Positions 8,729 to 18,400 of a DNA stretch of 64,000 nucleotides are shown piece by piece. Source of the DNA: Microbacteriaceae bacterium VKM Ac-2855. GTDB taxonomy: Bacteria; Actinomycetota; Actinomycetes; Actinomycetales; Microbacteriaceae. Where the stretch lies: positions 141,377 through 205,376 of the forward strand of contig JABMLG010000008.1 in assembly GCA_013204985.1 (NCBI GenBank), read 5' to 3'. The notes beneath the pieces are model-generated. The model was given only the letters and a program-made list of their open reading frames with translations. It did no database searches and was not told the DNA's origin. How positions within the stretch are numbered: the first letter of the stretch is position 1; each line of letters starts with the position of its first letter. Position numbers and translations under genes: made by a program.

Positions 8729-9677
8729 TCAGGAGCTCGACCCCGAAGTCGACTACGACGTCGCGCATCTCCGTGACGAAGCGCTGCGCCTGCGCGGTCA
8801 GCGAGATGGAGGATTGGCCGATCCAGCCGATCTCGATGCGTTCGTCGACATCGAGCGGGACGGCGATGATCGACGGGTCGAGGTCGTCGGAGATGATGCC
8901 GGTGGAGATGGTGTACCCGCCGAGACCGATCATGAGGTTGAAGATGGTCGCTCGGTCGCTCACTCGGATGTCCTGCTTCGACGAGCGCGTCGAGAGGATC
9001 TCCTCGGCGAAATAGAACGAGTTGTTCGCACCCTGGTCGAAGGTGAGGCGCGGCAGCTCCTCGAGATCCGCGAGGGTGACGCGCGTGCGATCGGCGAGCG
9101 GGTTGGTCCGCGCGATGAAGATGTGCGGCGTTGCGAGGAAGAGCGGGGTGAAGACGAGCCCGGAGTCGCGGAGCAGCTTGTCGATGACGTTGCGGTTGAA
9201 GTCGTTGCGATAGAGCACGCCGAGGTCGCTCCGCAGCGTGCGAACGTCTTCGATGATGTCCCACGTGCGACTCTCGCGGAGGCTGAACGCGTACTCCGCG
9301 GCGTCGGAAGCCTTCACCATCCGGACGAACGCATCGACGACGAATGAGTAGTGCTGCGTGGACACGGCGAGGAGTCGACGCGACGGCGCACGCCCGAGGT
9401 AACGCTGCTCGAGGAGTTCAGCCTGCTCGACGACCTGGCGCGCGTATCCGAGGAACTCGGTGCCATCCTCCGTGAGGCTCACCCCGCGAACGGAGCGGCT
9501 GAGCAGGGTGCAGCCGGTGCGGCTCTCGAGATCCTTCAGCGCGGCCGACATCGTCGGTTGCGACACGTAGAGAAGATCGGCGGCGGCGCTGATCGAGCCT
9601 TCGGCGGCGACTTCGATGAAGTACCTCAGCTGTTGCAGCGTGATGCCGCGCGTCGCGCTCAGACCGTCCCGAACCAT
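8724..9677 (-). CDS. LysR-family transcriptional regulator of mesXD (inferred target)
   Basis: The 317-residue product has the LysR layout. A winged helix-turn-helix spans residues 16-75 (LQQLRYFIEVAAEGSISAAA and SQPTMSAALKDLE), and a periplasmic-binding-like effector domain fills the rest. It is encoded immediately upstream of mesX on the same strand, so methionine or sulfur metabolism is its probable field, with homocysteine-related effectors as in MetR being a reasonable guess. The start is the ATG at 9675-9677. Two palindromes near its 3' end may be its operators at mesX. Confidence 0.88.
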   Translation of the reverse strand: MVRDGLSATRGITLQQLRYFIEVAAEGSISAAADLLYVSQPTMSAALKDLESRTGCTLLSRSVRGVSLTEDGTEFLGYARQVVEQAELLEQRYLGRAPSRRLLAVSTQHYSFVVDAFVRMVKASDAAEYAFSLRESRTWDIIEDVRTLRSDLGVLYRNDFNRNVIDKLLRDSGLVFTPLFLATPHIFIARTNPLADRTRVTLADLEELPRLTFDQGANNSFYFAEEILSTRSSKQDIRVSDRATIFNLMIGLGGYTISTGIISDDLDPSIIAVPLDVDERIEIGWIGQSSISLTAQAQRFVTEMRDVVVDFGVELLT

Positions 9678-9697
9678 AGGAACAAGCTATCCGAAGC

Positions 9698-9786
9698 GGC
9701 TCGATGGGCGAACGCGCTGATACGGAGATTTGGACCGACCAGCATGCAGCCGGTCGCATCCCGATTCGCGATGCGCCCATCGAGCC
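9698..9786. repeat. 13-bp inverted repeat flanking a 63-bp spacer
   Basis: GGCTCGATGGGCG at 9698-9710 is the exact reverse complement of CGCCCATCGAGCC at 9774-9786. The pair brackets the start-side spacer of the LysR gene and the 3' side of the small membrane-protein gene. It could be a cruciform or terminator stem, or two regulator half-sites. No coding sequence lies between. Confidence 0.4.
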
Positions 9787-9817
9787 CGAGCCGGTCGGTG
9801 GGTGAGAGGGGTCGAGG

Positions 9818-10144
9818 TCAGACCAGGGTGGCGAGGAGGTCGAGCAGAAGAGGAACCACTGCGCCGGCCAGGCACAGATACGAGAGCACGAGACCGACCG
9901 TCGACACCGTCCGCGGGCCTTCACGGCGGCGTGCCATATGCCCCATCACGACGCCGGCGAGCGGGAGCACGTAGTGCAAGGTCGTCACGATCCCTATCGG
10001 CAGAGAATCCCCGGGCCACACGCGGGTGAGCAGAACGAAGCCCACCACGGAGTTCAGGATCGCCAGGATGCCGAGGATCACGGAGGCGCGCCCCAACATT
10101 CCCGAGGTTCGTCGAGCGGTCCGGGCCGTCGCTGTTGTGCGCAT
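9818..10144 (-). CDS. small integral membrane protein
   Basis: The 108-residue product has a basic N-terminus (about 15 residues, six of them Arg) and three predicted hydrophobic segments, around residues 18-42, 50-70 and 80-105. It contains VVMGHMARRREGPRTVSTVGLVLSYL, split here as the cytoplasmic loop MARRREGPRT between helices. The arrangement resembles DUF4190-type membrane proteins. Function is unknown. It stands alone between the LysR and thioesterase genes on the same strand. Confidence 0.6.
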   Translation of the reverse strand: MRTTATARTARRTSGMLGRASVILGILAILNSVVGFVLLTRVWPGDSLPIGIVTTLHYVLPLAGVVMGHMARRREGPRTVSTVGLVLSYLCLAGAVVPLLLDLLATLV

Positions 10145-10261
10145 GGCGCAACCCTAAGAAGCCTTCCTGAGAGTCGCTGCCTCGGCGAGCACGAAACGCT
10201 CGGGCTGCTTCTTACCTCGACGAATCCGCTGTGCGATGAAAGTCGCGGAACCGGAAGCCGC

Positions 10262-10735
10262 TCATGCGCGTACGGTGCCGGACCGGTCGGAGAGGGGACC
10301 TGCCGTCACGCGACCCGGCAGGCGATCGCGTTCGTACGTGATGTCCGTGTATCCGTGCGGCACGGGTACGCCGTCGGCGTCGACTCCGACGAAGACGATG
10401 CGGTCGATCGTGAGGATGCGCCGGCGCGAGGTCATGTGCCGCACCTCCGCTCGCATCGTGAGTGACGTGCGACCGAAGGCCGTTGCGCGCAGGCCCATTT
10501 CGATCAGATCGCCCTGTACTGCGGAGGAGACGAAGTCGATCTCCGAGATGTATTTGGTGACGGCACGCGGATTGCCGAGTTGGAGGATGGCGTAGATCGC
10601 CGCCTCTTCGTCGATCCACCGCAGCAGACTGCCTCCGAAGAGGCTGCCGTGCGCATTCAGGTCCTCCGGTCGCACCCAGCGGCGCGAACGGAAGGTGATG
10701 TCGTCTCCGGCCGCTGCGCCGCTGGTGTCGCTCAT
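10262..10735 (-). CDS. acyl-CoA thioesterase, YciA-like hotdog fold
   Basis: The 157-residue product is a single hotdog domain. N-AHGSLFGGSLLRWIDEEAA near residues 28-44 carries the conserved N/G/H and D/E residues of the acyl-CoA thioesterase II/YciA group, and ITYERDRL closes the fold. It would hydrolyse acyl-CoA in the cytoplasm. It starts 3 bp after the transaldolase stop and so is translationally close to it. The operator at 11921-11934 in front of the transaldolase would place both genes under the IolR-like regulator, which is an unexpected pairing. Confidence 0.85.
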   Translation of the reverse strand: MSDTSGAAAGDDITFRSRRWVRPEDLNAHGSLFGGSLLRWIDEEAAIYAILQLGNPRAVTKYISEIDFVSSAVQGDLIEMGLRATAFGRTSLTMRAEVRHMTSRRRILTIDRIVFVGVDADGVPVPHGYTDITYERDRLPGRVTAGPLSDRSGTVRA

Positions 10736-10738
10736 GGC

Positions 10739-11848
10739 TCAGATGGCCGGGAGGATGATGTCTCGCACGAGGGCGTCGAGCTGAGCGTCCGCGTCGAGGA
10801 ACTGGCGCAGCGTGCGTCGAGTGGCACCGAAGTGGTCGAACTCCTCGACACTCATGCCGTCCTCGAGGTACGCGCGACGGAACTCGGACAATTGCAGCAA
10901 CGACGCGAGGATCTCGGGCGCGACCGGCGCATCGATGCGGTCGAAGTCCACCGGGATGCGGTTCTGATCGATGAGCTGCTGCCACGCGAAGGGCGGCGAG
11001 ACCACGAGGTCTCCTCCGACGAGTTCGGACCACTGCAGGTGATTGCGGAACGCCGCGGACAGCACGCGGGAGCGGTAGCCGCGTTCGCGGAAGATGCGGT
11101 ACGCCTCCTTCAGTGCGGCGACTCCGGCCCATTCGAGGTAGCCCGGCTCGATGAGGAGACCTTCGGCGGCGACGGATGCCTTGATCCAGTCATCGAGGCG
11201 GCCGCCCATAATGGTCACGACCGATCCGAACTCGTGCTCGGGCAGGCCCTCCGCTGTGCGGCGGTCCAGGCCCCGCTCGATCGCCTCGGCGACGGCGACG
11301 GCCTGTGCGACGGTGAACGAGACGGTCGCGTTGATGCTGACGCCGCGGTAGGTCGCCTCCTCGATCGCCTGGATCCCGATCGCGGTCGCGGGGATTTTGA
11401 CGATGATGTTCTCGGCCAGTTCGGAGAAGTGGACGGCCTGTGCGACCAGTGCGTCGGCATCGCGGTGCAGGCGCGGGTCGGTCTGAACCGAGAGCCGGCC
11501 GTCGCGCCCGCCGCTGGCGCGGAAGGCGGGCAGCAACAGGGCGGCCGCCTCGACCGACATGGCCTCGATCGCCAGCCAGCCGAGTTCGCTTTCGCCGGCG
11601 GTGGGGTTGGCCTGAGCGAGCTGAGCGATGCGGGGCGCCCAGATGTCGAGGTTCTTCTTGATCGTCGTGAACGCGATCACCGGGTTGCAGGTCGCACCGA
11701 CAGCACCGAAGGAGATCGACTGCTTCAGCTCGATCGGATCGGCCGAATCGTTCCACAGGCTCGTCGGGGTGTTCTCGGCGGCTGCGCGCAAGGGGAGCAC
11801 GGCGCGGCCCTCGGCCTCGATCGGTCGCTCGGTCAGGGCGTTGCTCAT
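10739..11848 (-). CDS. transaldolase family protein
   Basis: The 369-residue product is a transaldolase-like (beta/alpha)8 enzyme. The TCNPVIAF segment near residue 53 is the phosphate-side family motif, and NIIVKIPAT places the Schiff-base lysine at Lys151. It is longer than TalA/B-type proteins and resembles the actinobacterial group of about 370 residues. The normal reaction moves dihydroxyacetone between sugar phosphates, but family members also act as fructose-6-phosphate or other aldolases. An IolR-like site (AATGTCCTAACATT) lies 73 bp before the start, so a role in cyclitol or sugar-phosphate metabolism is likely. Confidence 0.88.
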   Translation of the reverse strand: MSNALTERPIEAEGRAVLPLRAAAENTPTSLWNDSADPIELKQSISFGAVGATCNPVIAFTTIKKNLDIWAPRIAQLAQANPTAGESELGWLAIEAMSVEAAALLLPAFRASGGRDGRLSVQTDPRLHRDADALVAQAVHFSELAENIIVKIPATAIGIQAIEEATYRGVSINATVSFTVAQAVAVAEAIERGLDRRTAEGLPEHEFGSVVTIMGGRLDDWIKASVAAEGLLIEPGYLEWAGVAALKEAYRIFRERGYRSRVLSAAFRNHLQWSELVGGDLVVSPPFAWQQLIDQNRIPVDFDRIDAPVAPEILASLLQLSEFRRAYLEDGMSVEEFDHFGATRRTLRQFLDADAQLDALVRDIILPAI

Positions 11849-11920
11849 GACTTCTCCAAAAGGCAGGGCGCGTTCGTGCGCCAGTGGGACGAATGCTCCG
11901 AGTCTAAGCCAGAAAGGCAG

Positions 11921-11934
11921 AATGTCCTAACATT
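11921..11934. promoter_or_regulatory. IolR-like operator between transaldolase and GntR genes
   Basis: AATGTCCTAACATT is an AATGT-N4-ACATT palindrome. Its core TGTCCTAACA fits the Corynebacterium glutamicum IolR motif KGWCHTRACA (quoted from memory). A weaker relative, TGACAGGACA, lies at 12004-12013, closer to the GntR start. Confidence 0.65.
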
Positions 11935-12034
11935 ATGTCGGCGGCGGACTCGGACGCAGCCGACGGCGCTCTGACGTGCAACGCCCGATGTCAGCGTTAT
12001 TATTGACAGGACAAGCTGACACCCAGGGGGTCCC

Positions 12035-12799
12035 ATGGCGATGCAACCGGAGCAGACACTGCCCGCCGAGCTGTTCATGGACCTCGATCGGTCGGGTCCC
12101 GTTCCGCTCTACCATCAGATCGCGACACGCTTGGAGCGCGCGATCCTCGACGAGACGCTCCCGGCCGGTGCGCGTCTCGAGAACGAGGTCGCGCTCGGTG
12201 CGAGGCTCGGGATGTCCCGCCCGACGATCCGCCGGGCCATCCAAGACTTGGTCGACAAGGGTCTGCTCGTCCGCCGGCGCGGGATCGGCACCCAGGTCGT
12301 GCACGGCAAAGTGACCCGCAACGTCGAGCTCACGAGCTTGTACGAAGACCTCGAGCGCACGGGCCAGAAGCCGCAGACGCGCACGCTCGAGGCGAGGATC
12401 GGGACCGCCGACGAGGCGATCGCAGAGGCCCTGGGGGTGGACGTCGGATCGCCGACGGTGCACATCGTGCGGCTGCGTCTGGCCGACGGAGTTCCGCTGG
12501 CGATCCTGGACAACGTGCTGCCCGCCGACTTCGTCGACCTCGAGCTCGATGCGCTCGAGAACCACGGGCTCTACCAGATGCTGCGCGCTCGCGGTGTCAC
12601 GATGCGCGTCGCGAAGCAGCGGATCGGCGCCCGTGAGGCGACGGCTGCGGAGGCGAAGCTGCTCGACCTCCGCAAGGGCGCCGCTGTCCTCACCATGTCT
12701 CGAACGACCTTCGACAGCTCCGGGCGTGCGATCGAGTTCGGCCAGCACTGCTACCGACCCGATCTCTACTCGTTCGAGATCACCCTGGTCGAACGCTAG
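12035..12799 (+). CDS. iolR: GntR/HutC-family regulator, IolR-like
   Basis: The 254-residue product has an N-terminal GntR winged helix (VPLYHQIATRLERAI, LGMSRPTIRRAIQDLVDKG and VRRRGIGTQVV) and a C-terminal UTRA effector domain. It fits the size and layout of C. glutamicum IolR, the repressor of inositol genes. Palindromes close to the IolR motif lie on both sides of the gene (11921-11934 and 13254-13267) and again in front of the inositol genes 17-30 kb away. I therefore propose it as the inositol regulator. Two other GntR genes in the window (31286 and 41591) are rival candidates. The start has GGGGGT upstream. Confidence 0.7.
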   Translation: MAMQPEQTLPAELFMDLDRSGPVPLYHQIATRLERAILDETLPAGARLENEVALGARLGMSRPTIRRAIQDLVDKGLLVRRRGIGTQVVHGKVTRNVELTSLYEDLERTGQKPQTRTLEARIGTADEAIAEALGVDVGSPTVHIVRLRLADGVPLAILDNVLPADFVDLELDALENHGLYQMLRARGVTMRVAKQRIGAREATAAEAKLLDLRKGAAVLTMSRTTFDSSGRAIEFGQHCYRPDLYSFEITLVER

Positions 12800-12808
12800 C
12801 GTCCGGGC

Positions 12809-13231
12809 TCAGGCCGGCTGCGCCGTCGGCTGCTTCGGAACGGCGAGCTCGCCGGTGAGGTACTGCGCGCGACCGAATCCGAAGGTCCAGTCCTGCGGGC
12901 CGTTCTCGACGTAGCCGAGGAAGACGTCCTCGCCGGCGACCCCGGCATTGGCGAGGGAGGCGGCGATGCGGGCGTACAACGACGTCTTCGCCGCATCCGT
13001 GCGACCTCGCTGAGTGAAGATCTGAATCATCACGACGCCGTCGCTTCGCTCGAAGCCGAGCCCGGCGTCCTCGGCGATGATCTGACCGGCGGGGTGCTCC
13101 GTGATGATCTGGAACCGATCGCGTATAGGGATCCCGTACTCGGCGACGATGGCGTCGTGGATCGCGTCGGCGATGGCGCGGATCTCGACGGCAGAGCGCC
13201 CGACGGCGAGGTCGATGCGGACAAGCGGCAT
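12809..13231 (-). CDS. tautomerase family protein
   Basis: The 140-residue product begins Met-Pro-Leu-Val-Arg, so processing would expose Pro1, the general base of 4-oxalocrotonate tautomerase-type enzymes. Arg at residue 5 and the remainder (IRAIADAIHDAIV, QIFTQRGRTDAAK) match the longer tautomerase_2-like group, about twice a 4-OT subunit. It is convergent with the GntR gene, with 9 bp between stops. AAGGAG lies upstream. An IolR-like operator overlaps an extended -10 (TGCTAGAAT) 23-36 bp before the ATG, so it is likely part of the cyclitol regulon. The substrate is unknown; a keto-enol step in inosose or deoxy-ketogluconate metabolism is possible. Confidence 0.85.
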   Translation of the reverse strand: MPLVRIDLAVGRSAVEIRAIADAIHDAIVAEYGIPIRDRFQIITEHPAGQIIAEDAGLGFERSDGVVMIQIFTQRGRTDAAKTSLYARIAASLANAGVAGEDVFLGYVENGPQDWTFGFGRAQYLTGELAVPKQPTAQPA

Positions 13232-13253
13232 GGGAATTCTCCTTCGTGCTGAC

Positions 13254-13267
13254 TATGTAAGGACATT
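13254..13267 (-). promoter_or_regulatory. IolR-like operator of the tautomerase gene
   Basis: The minus strand reads AATGTCCTTACATA, an AATGT-N4-ACATA palindrome whose first bases overlap the likely -10 TAGAAT. Occupancy would block transcription of the tautomerase gene. Confidence 0.6.
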
Positions 13268-13595
13268 CTAGCATGAAATGGATCCGCGGTTCGCGCGATG
13301 TCTTATCTTCGCGATCGGGATGTCTGATCGTCTTCCGCACGGGAGTCCTGAGTATTCATCGTTCGGCGGACGTAATCGCGGCCGACACGTCGTGTCTTGG
13401 GGTGGGGAGCGGATGGGACGAGCCGACCTTTGTGGCCGATTTTTGGTCACCGTTTCGGTTACAACACACATCCCGAACGCCCTTTTCGGGGTACAAGTTG
13501 CCAGATCTGGTGATTCAGTGTTTTTCCACATGCAATTCTGAGCGTGTTCTTCGGTTCGAAGGTAACTCGGGTCTGGCAAGTGCAAGTGGGGGATC
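13268..13595. other. gene-free leader of the RHS gene
   Basis: This spacer of about 330 bp has visibly lower GC than the genes on either side and holds no convincing open frame. GTGGGGGATC gives the ribosome site for the RHS GTG start at 13596. No clear promoter stands out. Confidence 0.5.
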
Positions 13596-15461
13596 GTGGC
13601 TCGTCGTCGCGTCAAATTGTGGGTTGTTCCGGTTGTCGCTGCGGCTGTGGCCGTGGTGTTGAGTGTGACGGTGGTGGATCCGGCTTCGGCGTACGCGCTG
13701 GCGCAGTCCACGAGTGAGCGGGTTGCTGCGGAGGATGCTGCGGATCTGGCTTTGGGGTTGGAGGATCAGTCGATCTATCCGCTCGAGGAGTCGGAAACCC
13801 CGGAGTTGCCGGAGCCGTCCGCGGGTGGATGGGAGGTCGCACCGGACACGAGTGATCCCGTTCCCACGTCCGCGCCTGTCCCGGCGGTGACGAAGGCGCC
13901 GGAGCCTGTCGAGGTGGACGCGGACGATCTGGAGGGTCGTCCGGTAGTTGATCGGGATGAGTACTCCACCACGTATCAGACCGCGGATGGTGGAAAGACG
14001 ACGGCGATGACGTCGCTGCCCTCGAATGTGCGGGACGAGGACGGCGACTGGGTCGAGGCGGAGACGGAGCTGTCGACGACCGGGGATGAGTCGTGGCTTG
14101 GCCGCGGCGGCGCCGAGGTCGAGTTGCATCCGTTGGCGCCGGTGTTTGCGGAGTTCGCTGACGCGGAGAACGTGCTGACGATGACGCGCAACGACAACAC
14201 TCTGGGCTTCACGTTGCAAGGCGCGGCGCATTCGGTATTGGAGCGCGATCTCGCGCCGTGGGCTGGTGAGGAGCAGAAGTCGCATCTGGAGTATCGGGGC
14301 GTCTTCACCGATGTGGACCTGGTCTATGACGTCGACCAGGGTTCGGTGAAGGAGAACTTGCGCTTGAACGCGGTTCCGGCTGCGGGTGCGTCGTCGTGGA
14401 CGTGGGAGGTTGATGCGGGGGAGTTGACGGCGTCGAAGAACGAGGACGGTGACGTCCTTTTCACGGATGCGGCGGGTGAGGTCGTGTACACGATCCCGCG
14501 GCCGACGATGTGGGACTCTTCCGGCACCAGCAAGAAGGCTGATGTCGATGCGCAGGTCGAGCTGGCGCTGCAGCAGAAGGGTGGAAAGACGCTGGTGTCG
14601 ATCAGCCCGTCGCGCACGTGGTTGACCTCGGCTGCTCGCGTGTATCCGGTATACGTGGATCCGACGACGCTCGCGAACGTCGCGAACGCGACCTCGTACA
14701 AGAGCACGCCGACGTCGAACGCTGGCATGATCCAGGTGGGTAACACGAACAGCACCGGCATTTGGCGTTCGATCGTGCACTTCAACTACGAGCAGCTGTT
14801 CGGTAAGCAGATCATCGGTTCTCAAGCGCGCGTCAGCGGCATCTATGCAGGCGGCACCTCGGGCACCTACACCGGCGGTATCCACGATGTGAGTTGCTTG
14901 GGCTTCAACTGCGCCGGCCCCCAGCTGGCGACTTTGACGATCTCGAACAGCGGCGGACTCTCGGACTCGAACGACGGGATGACCGGGAAGATCGCTGAGT
15001 GGGTGCGGAACAGCAGCTCGGGTAACAACCTGATGTTCGGCGGTTACGAGGGTGCCGGCGCGTTCTCCTACCGACAGATCAACCTCGAGTTGTATATCGC
15101 GTGGAAGGACTACCCGGCCGCCGGCTGGAACCCGCTGCCCGCCAACGGTGCGCAGCGGCAGAAGCTCGCACCGACGTTGCACGCTGACGCCTGGTACCTG
15201 CCACCGGAGCCCAACAACTGGTTGGCGCACCGGTACCGGGTCAGCACCACCTCGAACTTCGCCGGCGAACGGTTACGTCGCCGAGGATTCCCTCGCGGTG
15301 CCGCAGAACAAGCTGAATCCCAACACGACCTACTACTGGAAGGACACCGTCAAGGACGGCTTCGACGGTGCGTTCGGCCAGTCGACCGAGCGGGATTCTC
15401 CGGTGTTCTCGTTCACGACGAGCAATATCGCTTACCCGCAGCCGGTGAGCCCGATCGATGA
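13596..15461 (+). CDS. RHS/YD-repeat secreted protein, N-terminal part before frameshift
   Basis: This frame starts at GTG 13596 after GTGGGGGATC. It has a basic signal peptide (residues 1 to about 34, [18 protein letters not shown] ending in ASA), a Pro/Glu-rich linker, and a DNRLRE-type domain near residues 350-505. A fibronectin-like segment then begins ([18 protein letters not shown]). Homologous sequence stops near base 15265, after which the frame reads a nonsense Arg-rich tail. The next frame continues the same domain, so this is the first quarter of one long protein split by a frameshift. The intact protein would be exported and surface- or medium-located. Confidence 0.8.
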   Translation: MARRRVKLWVVPVVAAAVAVVLSVTVVDPASAYALAQSTSERVAAEDAADLALGLEDQSIYPLEESETPELPEPSAGGWEVAPDTSDPVPTSAPVPAVTKAPEPVEVDADDLEGRPVVDRDEYSTTYQTADGGKTTAMTSLPSNVRDEDGDWVEAETELSTTGDESWLGRGGAEVELHPLAPVFAEFADAENVLTMTRNDNTLGFTLQGAAHSVLERDLAPWAGEEQKSHLEYRGVFTDVDLVYDVDQGSVKENLRLNAVPAAGASSWTWEVDAGELTASKNEDGDVLFTDAAGEVVYTIPRPTMWDSSGTSKKADVDAQVELALQQKGGKTLVSISPSRTWLTSAARVYPVYVDPTTLANVANATSYKSTPTSNAGMIQVGNTNSTGIWRSIVHFNYEQLFGKQIIGSQARVSGIYAGGTSGTYTGGIHDVSCLGFNCAGPQLATLTISNSGGLSDSNDGMTGKIAEWVRNSSSGNNLMFGGYEGAGAFSYRQINLELYIAWKDYPAAGWNPLPANGAQRQKLAPTLHADAWYLPPEPNNWLAHRYRVSTTSNFAGERLRRRGFPRGAAEQAESQHDLLLEGHRQGRLRRCVRPVDRAGFSGVLVHDEQYRLPAAGEPDR

Positions 15462-18400
15462 TGCCGTCGTCGCGACGTTGACACCGACGTTGACCGTGAC
15501 GGATCCTGCGCACCCTTATGGGGAGGACACGAAGTACCAGTTCCGTGTCGCGACGGGGAATGACGGCTCCACCGGCCAGACGGTCATCTCCGGCTGGCAG
15601 GACAGCCCCACCTGGACCGTGCCGGCAGGTGCCTTGCGTGACGGGACCGTCTATTCCTGGCAGACATGGGTCTCGGACTCTGTAGATGAGTGGCGGCCTC
15701 GAACCTGGGTGAACTCCTTCACCGTCGATCTGCGCGTCGCCAACCCCGGGCCTGCCCCGACGGATACCGTCGGCCCGGCGACCGTGAACCTCGCCAACGG
15801 CAACCTCGGCCTGAACTTCACCTCGCCCACTGTCACCACTCCGGGCGGGCCGATCGGGATGAACTTCAGCTACAACAGCCAGCTGGTCAGCAATCAGGGT
15901 CTGCTCGCGAAGTATTACAACATCGCCTCGTTCACCGGATCTCCCGCACGTGAGTTCAGCGGCTACCAGCTGAACCTCGTCCGCACCGACGCCACCCCGG
16001 GAGGTGTGTGGGGCGAGGCATCGCCGCTGCCGGGCGTGGTCAGCCATGACAACTTCATCGCCGATTGGACGGCGCAGATCCGTCCACCGGCGGGGCGCTG
16101 GCAGTTCCGCACCATTCGTGACGATGGGGTGATCCTCGACCTCGGGTACCAGAACTACATCGACAAGTGGGAGAGCGCGCCCGCCGACACCACGTCGGAC
16201 CCGTGGAGCTCGACCGTGGTGTTCAACGGGACGACGTCCGCACCGTTCCGGCTGCGGTACTTCGAACGCAGCGGCGGCGCGAACGTGACACTGCAAGCGC
16301 GCCAGCTGAACGATGCTGACGCTGTAGTGACGACGCTGCCCGCCGTCCCTGCCGACTGGTTCACGAAGCCGCAGCCGGCGATCCTTCCCGACGGGTGGGC
16401 AGGTTCGTACCCGATGGCCGGCTCGGAGTTCTTCTACATCAAGTCCGAGGCGAAGGAGGGCTCGATCACCCTCACCGACATCTACGGAACCACCCACATC
16501 TACGAGAAGAAGTCCGACGGCTCCTACAAACCACCGACGGGTGAGAACGGGCTGGTCGCGCTGAACTCCGACGGCCTCGTCTCGGTCGATGAGGGCGGGA
16601 CCGTCACGACCTTCAAAGTCGACGGCGCGGTCGACAAGATCGTCAGCGCCAGCACGCTGGCAAAGCCGATCAGACCGGTGCCGACCTACAAGGCCGACGG
16701 TCGGATCGAGAAGATCGTGGACGCCCAGTCGCCCTCGCGTGTCGTCCGCTTCATCTACGGCTCCGACCAGTCGACAGAGACGTCCCTCAGTGGTAACGAC
16801 CTCTCCAACGGTGACACCTGCCAAGCCGGCCCGGACGGATCGGCGGCGGCGGATGACTACCTGTGCCGGATCATCTACCCCGGCAGCGTCGCAGGCTTCG
16901 CCGATGACACATCCCTGCTCTACAACAGCAGCGGCAGCCTCGTCACGATCGTGAACCCCGACAACGAGCGCACCTCGTTCGTATACGACACAGCGAAGCG
17001 GCTCTACATCGCCCGCACCGCGGCAATGAACGACTGGATGATCGCCACAAACAAGGCAGCCGTCGCCGGCAACCGCTCCATCGACGTCACCTACACCGCG
17101 AACGGCCGCGTCAACACCATCCACACCGCAGCCCCCGACGGCATCGACCACACCCAACGCACCGGCAAACAGTACGTCTACGAGACCGCACCCGTCGCGC
17201 CTGTCGCCGGGGTCGGCGGTGTCACCGGCGTCAGCAGGGTGAAAGTCATCGACAACGCCGGCACGGTGCTCACCAACACCAGCGCCACCGGCGCCCCCGC
17301 AGGCACCGCACCGGCACTGACCAGCACGGCGAAATTCGACGCCGCATACCGGATGACAGCAGCCACAACACCACTGGGTTTGACGAGCTCGACCGAGTGG
17401 GACGATCAAGATCTACAGCTGTCCACGATGTCGCCGCAGGGCCTGAAGTCGACGGCGATCTACGATCAACGCGATCGCCCCATCGAGAACTACGGACCCG
17501 CAACAACCGACTGCTTCGGCGGGGACCGAAAGCCGAATGCGACCTGCCCCACCGTCATCGGTGCCAGCGAAACTCGTTACGACGAGAACCTCCTCGGCCT
17601 CGCCGCGACCTATTTCGAGAACGACCGATTGGCTGGAAGCCCGAAGAAGTTCGGTCTCGACATCGGCGTAAAAGACGGCATCCTCGCTGAGACATGGGGG
17701 AATACGAAACCAGTCGTCACCGACGCGTGGTCCGCTCGCTTCACCGGCACGATCACGTTCCCCGAGGTCGGCACCTACACGCTCCGTGTCCGCTCCGATG
17801 ACGGCACTAACCTGTGGGTCGACAACCAGCAGATCATCGCCGATATTCGCCCCGCATCACTCCATGAGGTGCAGGGCCAGTTCGAGTCCACGTTCGCGGG
17901 GCAGGAAGTGCCCATCCGTCTCGATTACGTCAACTTCGGCGGGAACGCCAGCGTGGAACTGCATTGGACGACCCCGAGCAATCAGGAGAACTACGTTCCC
18001 GGCGACAAGCTGAAGCCCGACTACGGGCTCACCACCAGCACCCTCACCCGAGATGCAGCCGCCGTTGCCAACGCGGCACCCGACATGACGACGAAAACCG
18101 TCTACGGCACATCGGGCGGCACGGACAACCAGTGGCTCGGGATCGCCACCGCCAACATCGTCGATCCAGGCGGGTTGAACTTGACCACCAGTACCGAGTA
18201 CAACACCACAACGTGGCAGCGGATCAACAAGCGGCTACCAGCCGCGACCGCCTCCAACGCCTCCGCCGGTACCTCCGGATTGACCATCACTTACTACTCG
18301 ACGGCCGACGCTGTGCCGAACGCGTGCGGGGTGGGATCGGCCAGCCAGGTCGGGTTCATGAAGTCGCAGAAGGGCGCGACGGGCGCGAACAACGTCGCCG

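Noticed and set aside
10580..11974. 464-codon plus-strand frame opposite the transaldolase
   Set aside because: The minus-strand transaldolase has the catalytic lysine motif and matching length; the mirror frame has no domain.
13515..17409. Long minus-strand frames opposite the RHS gene
   Set aside because: They are mirror frames; only the plus strand shows signal peptide, PA14 and YD repeats.
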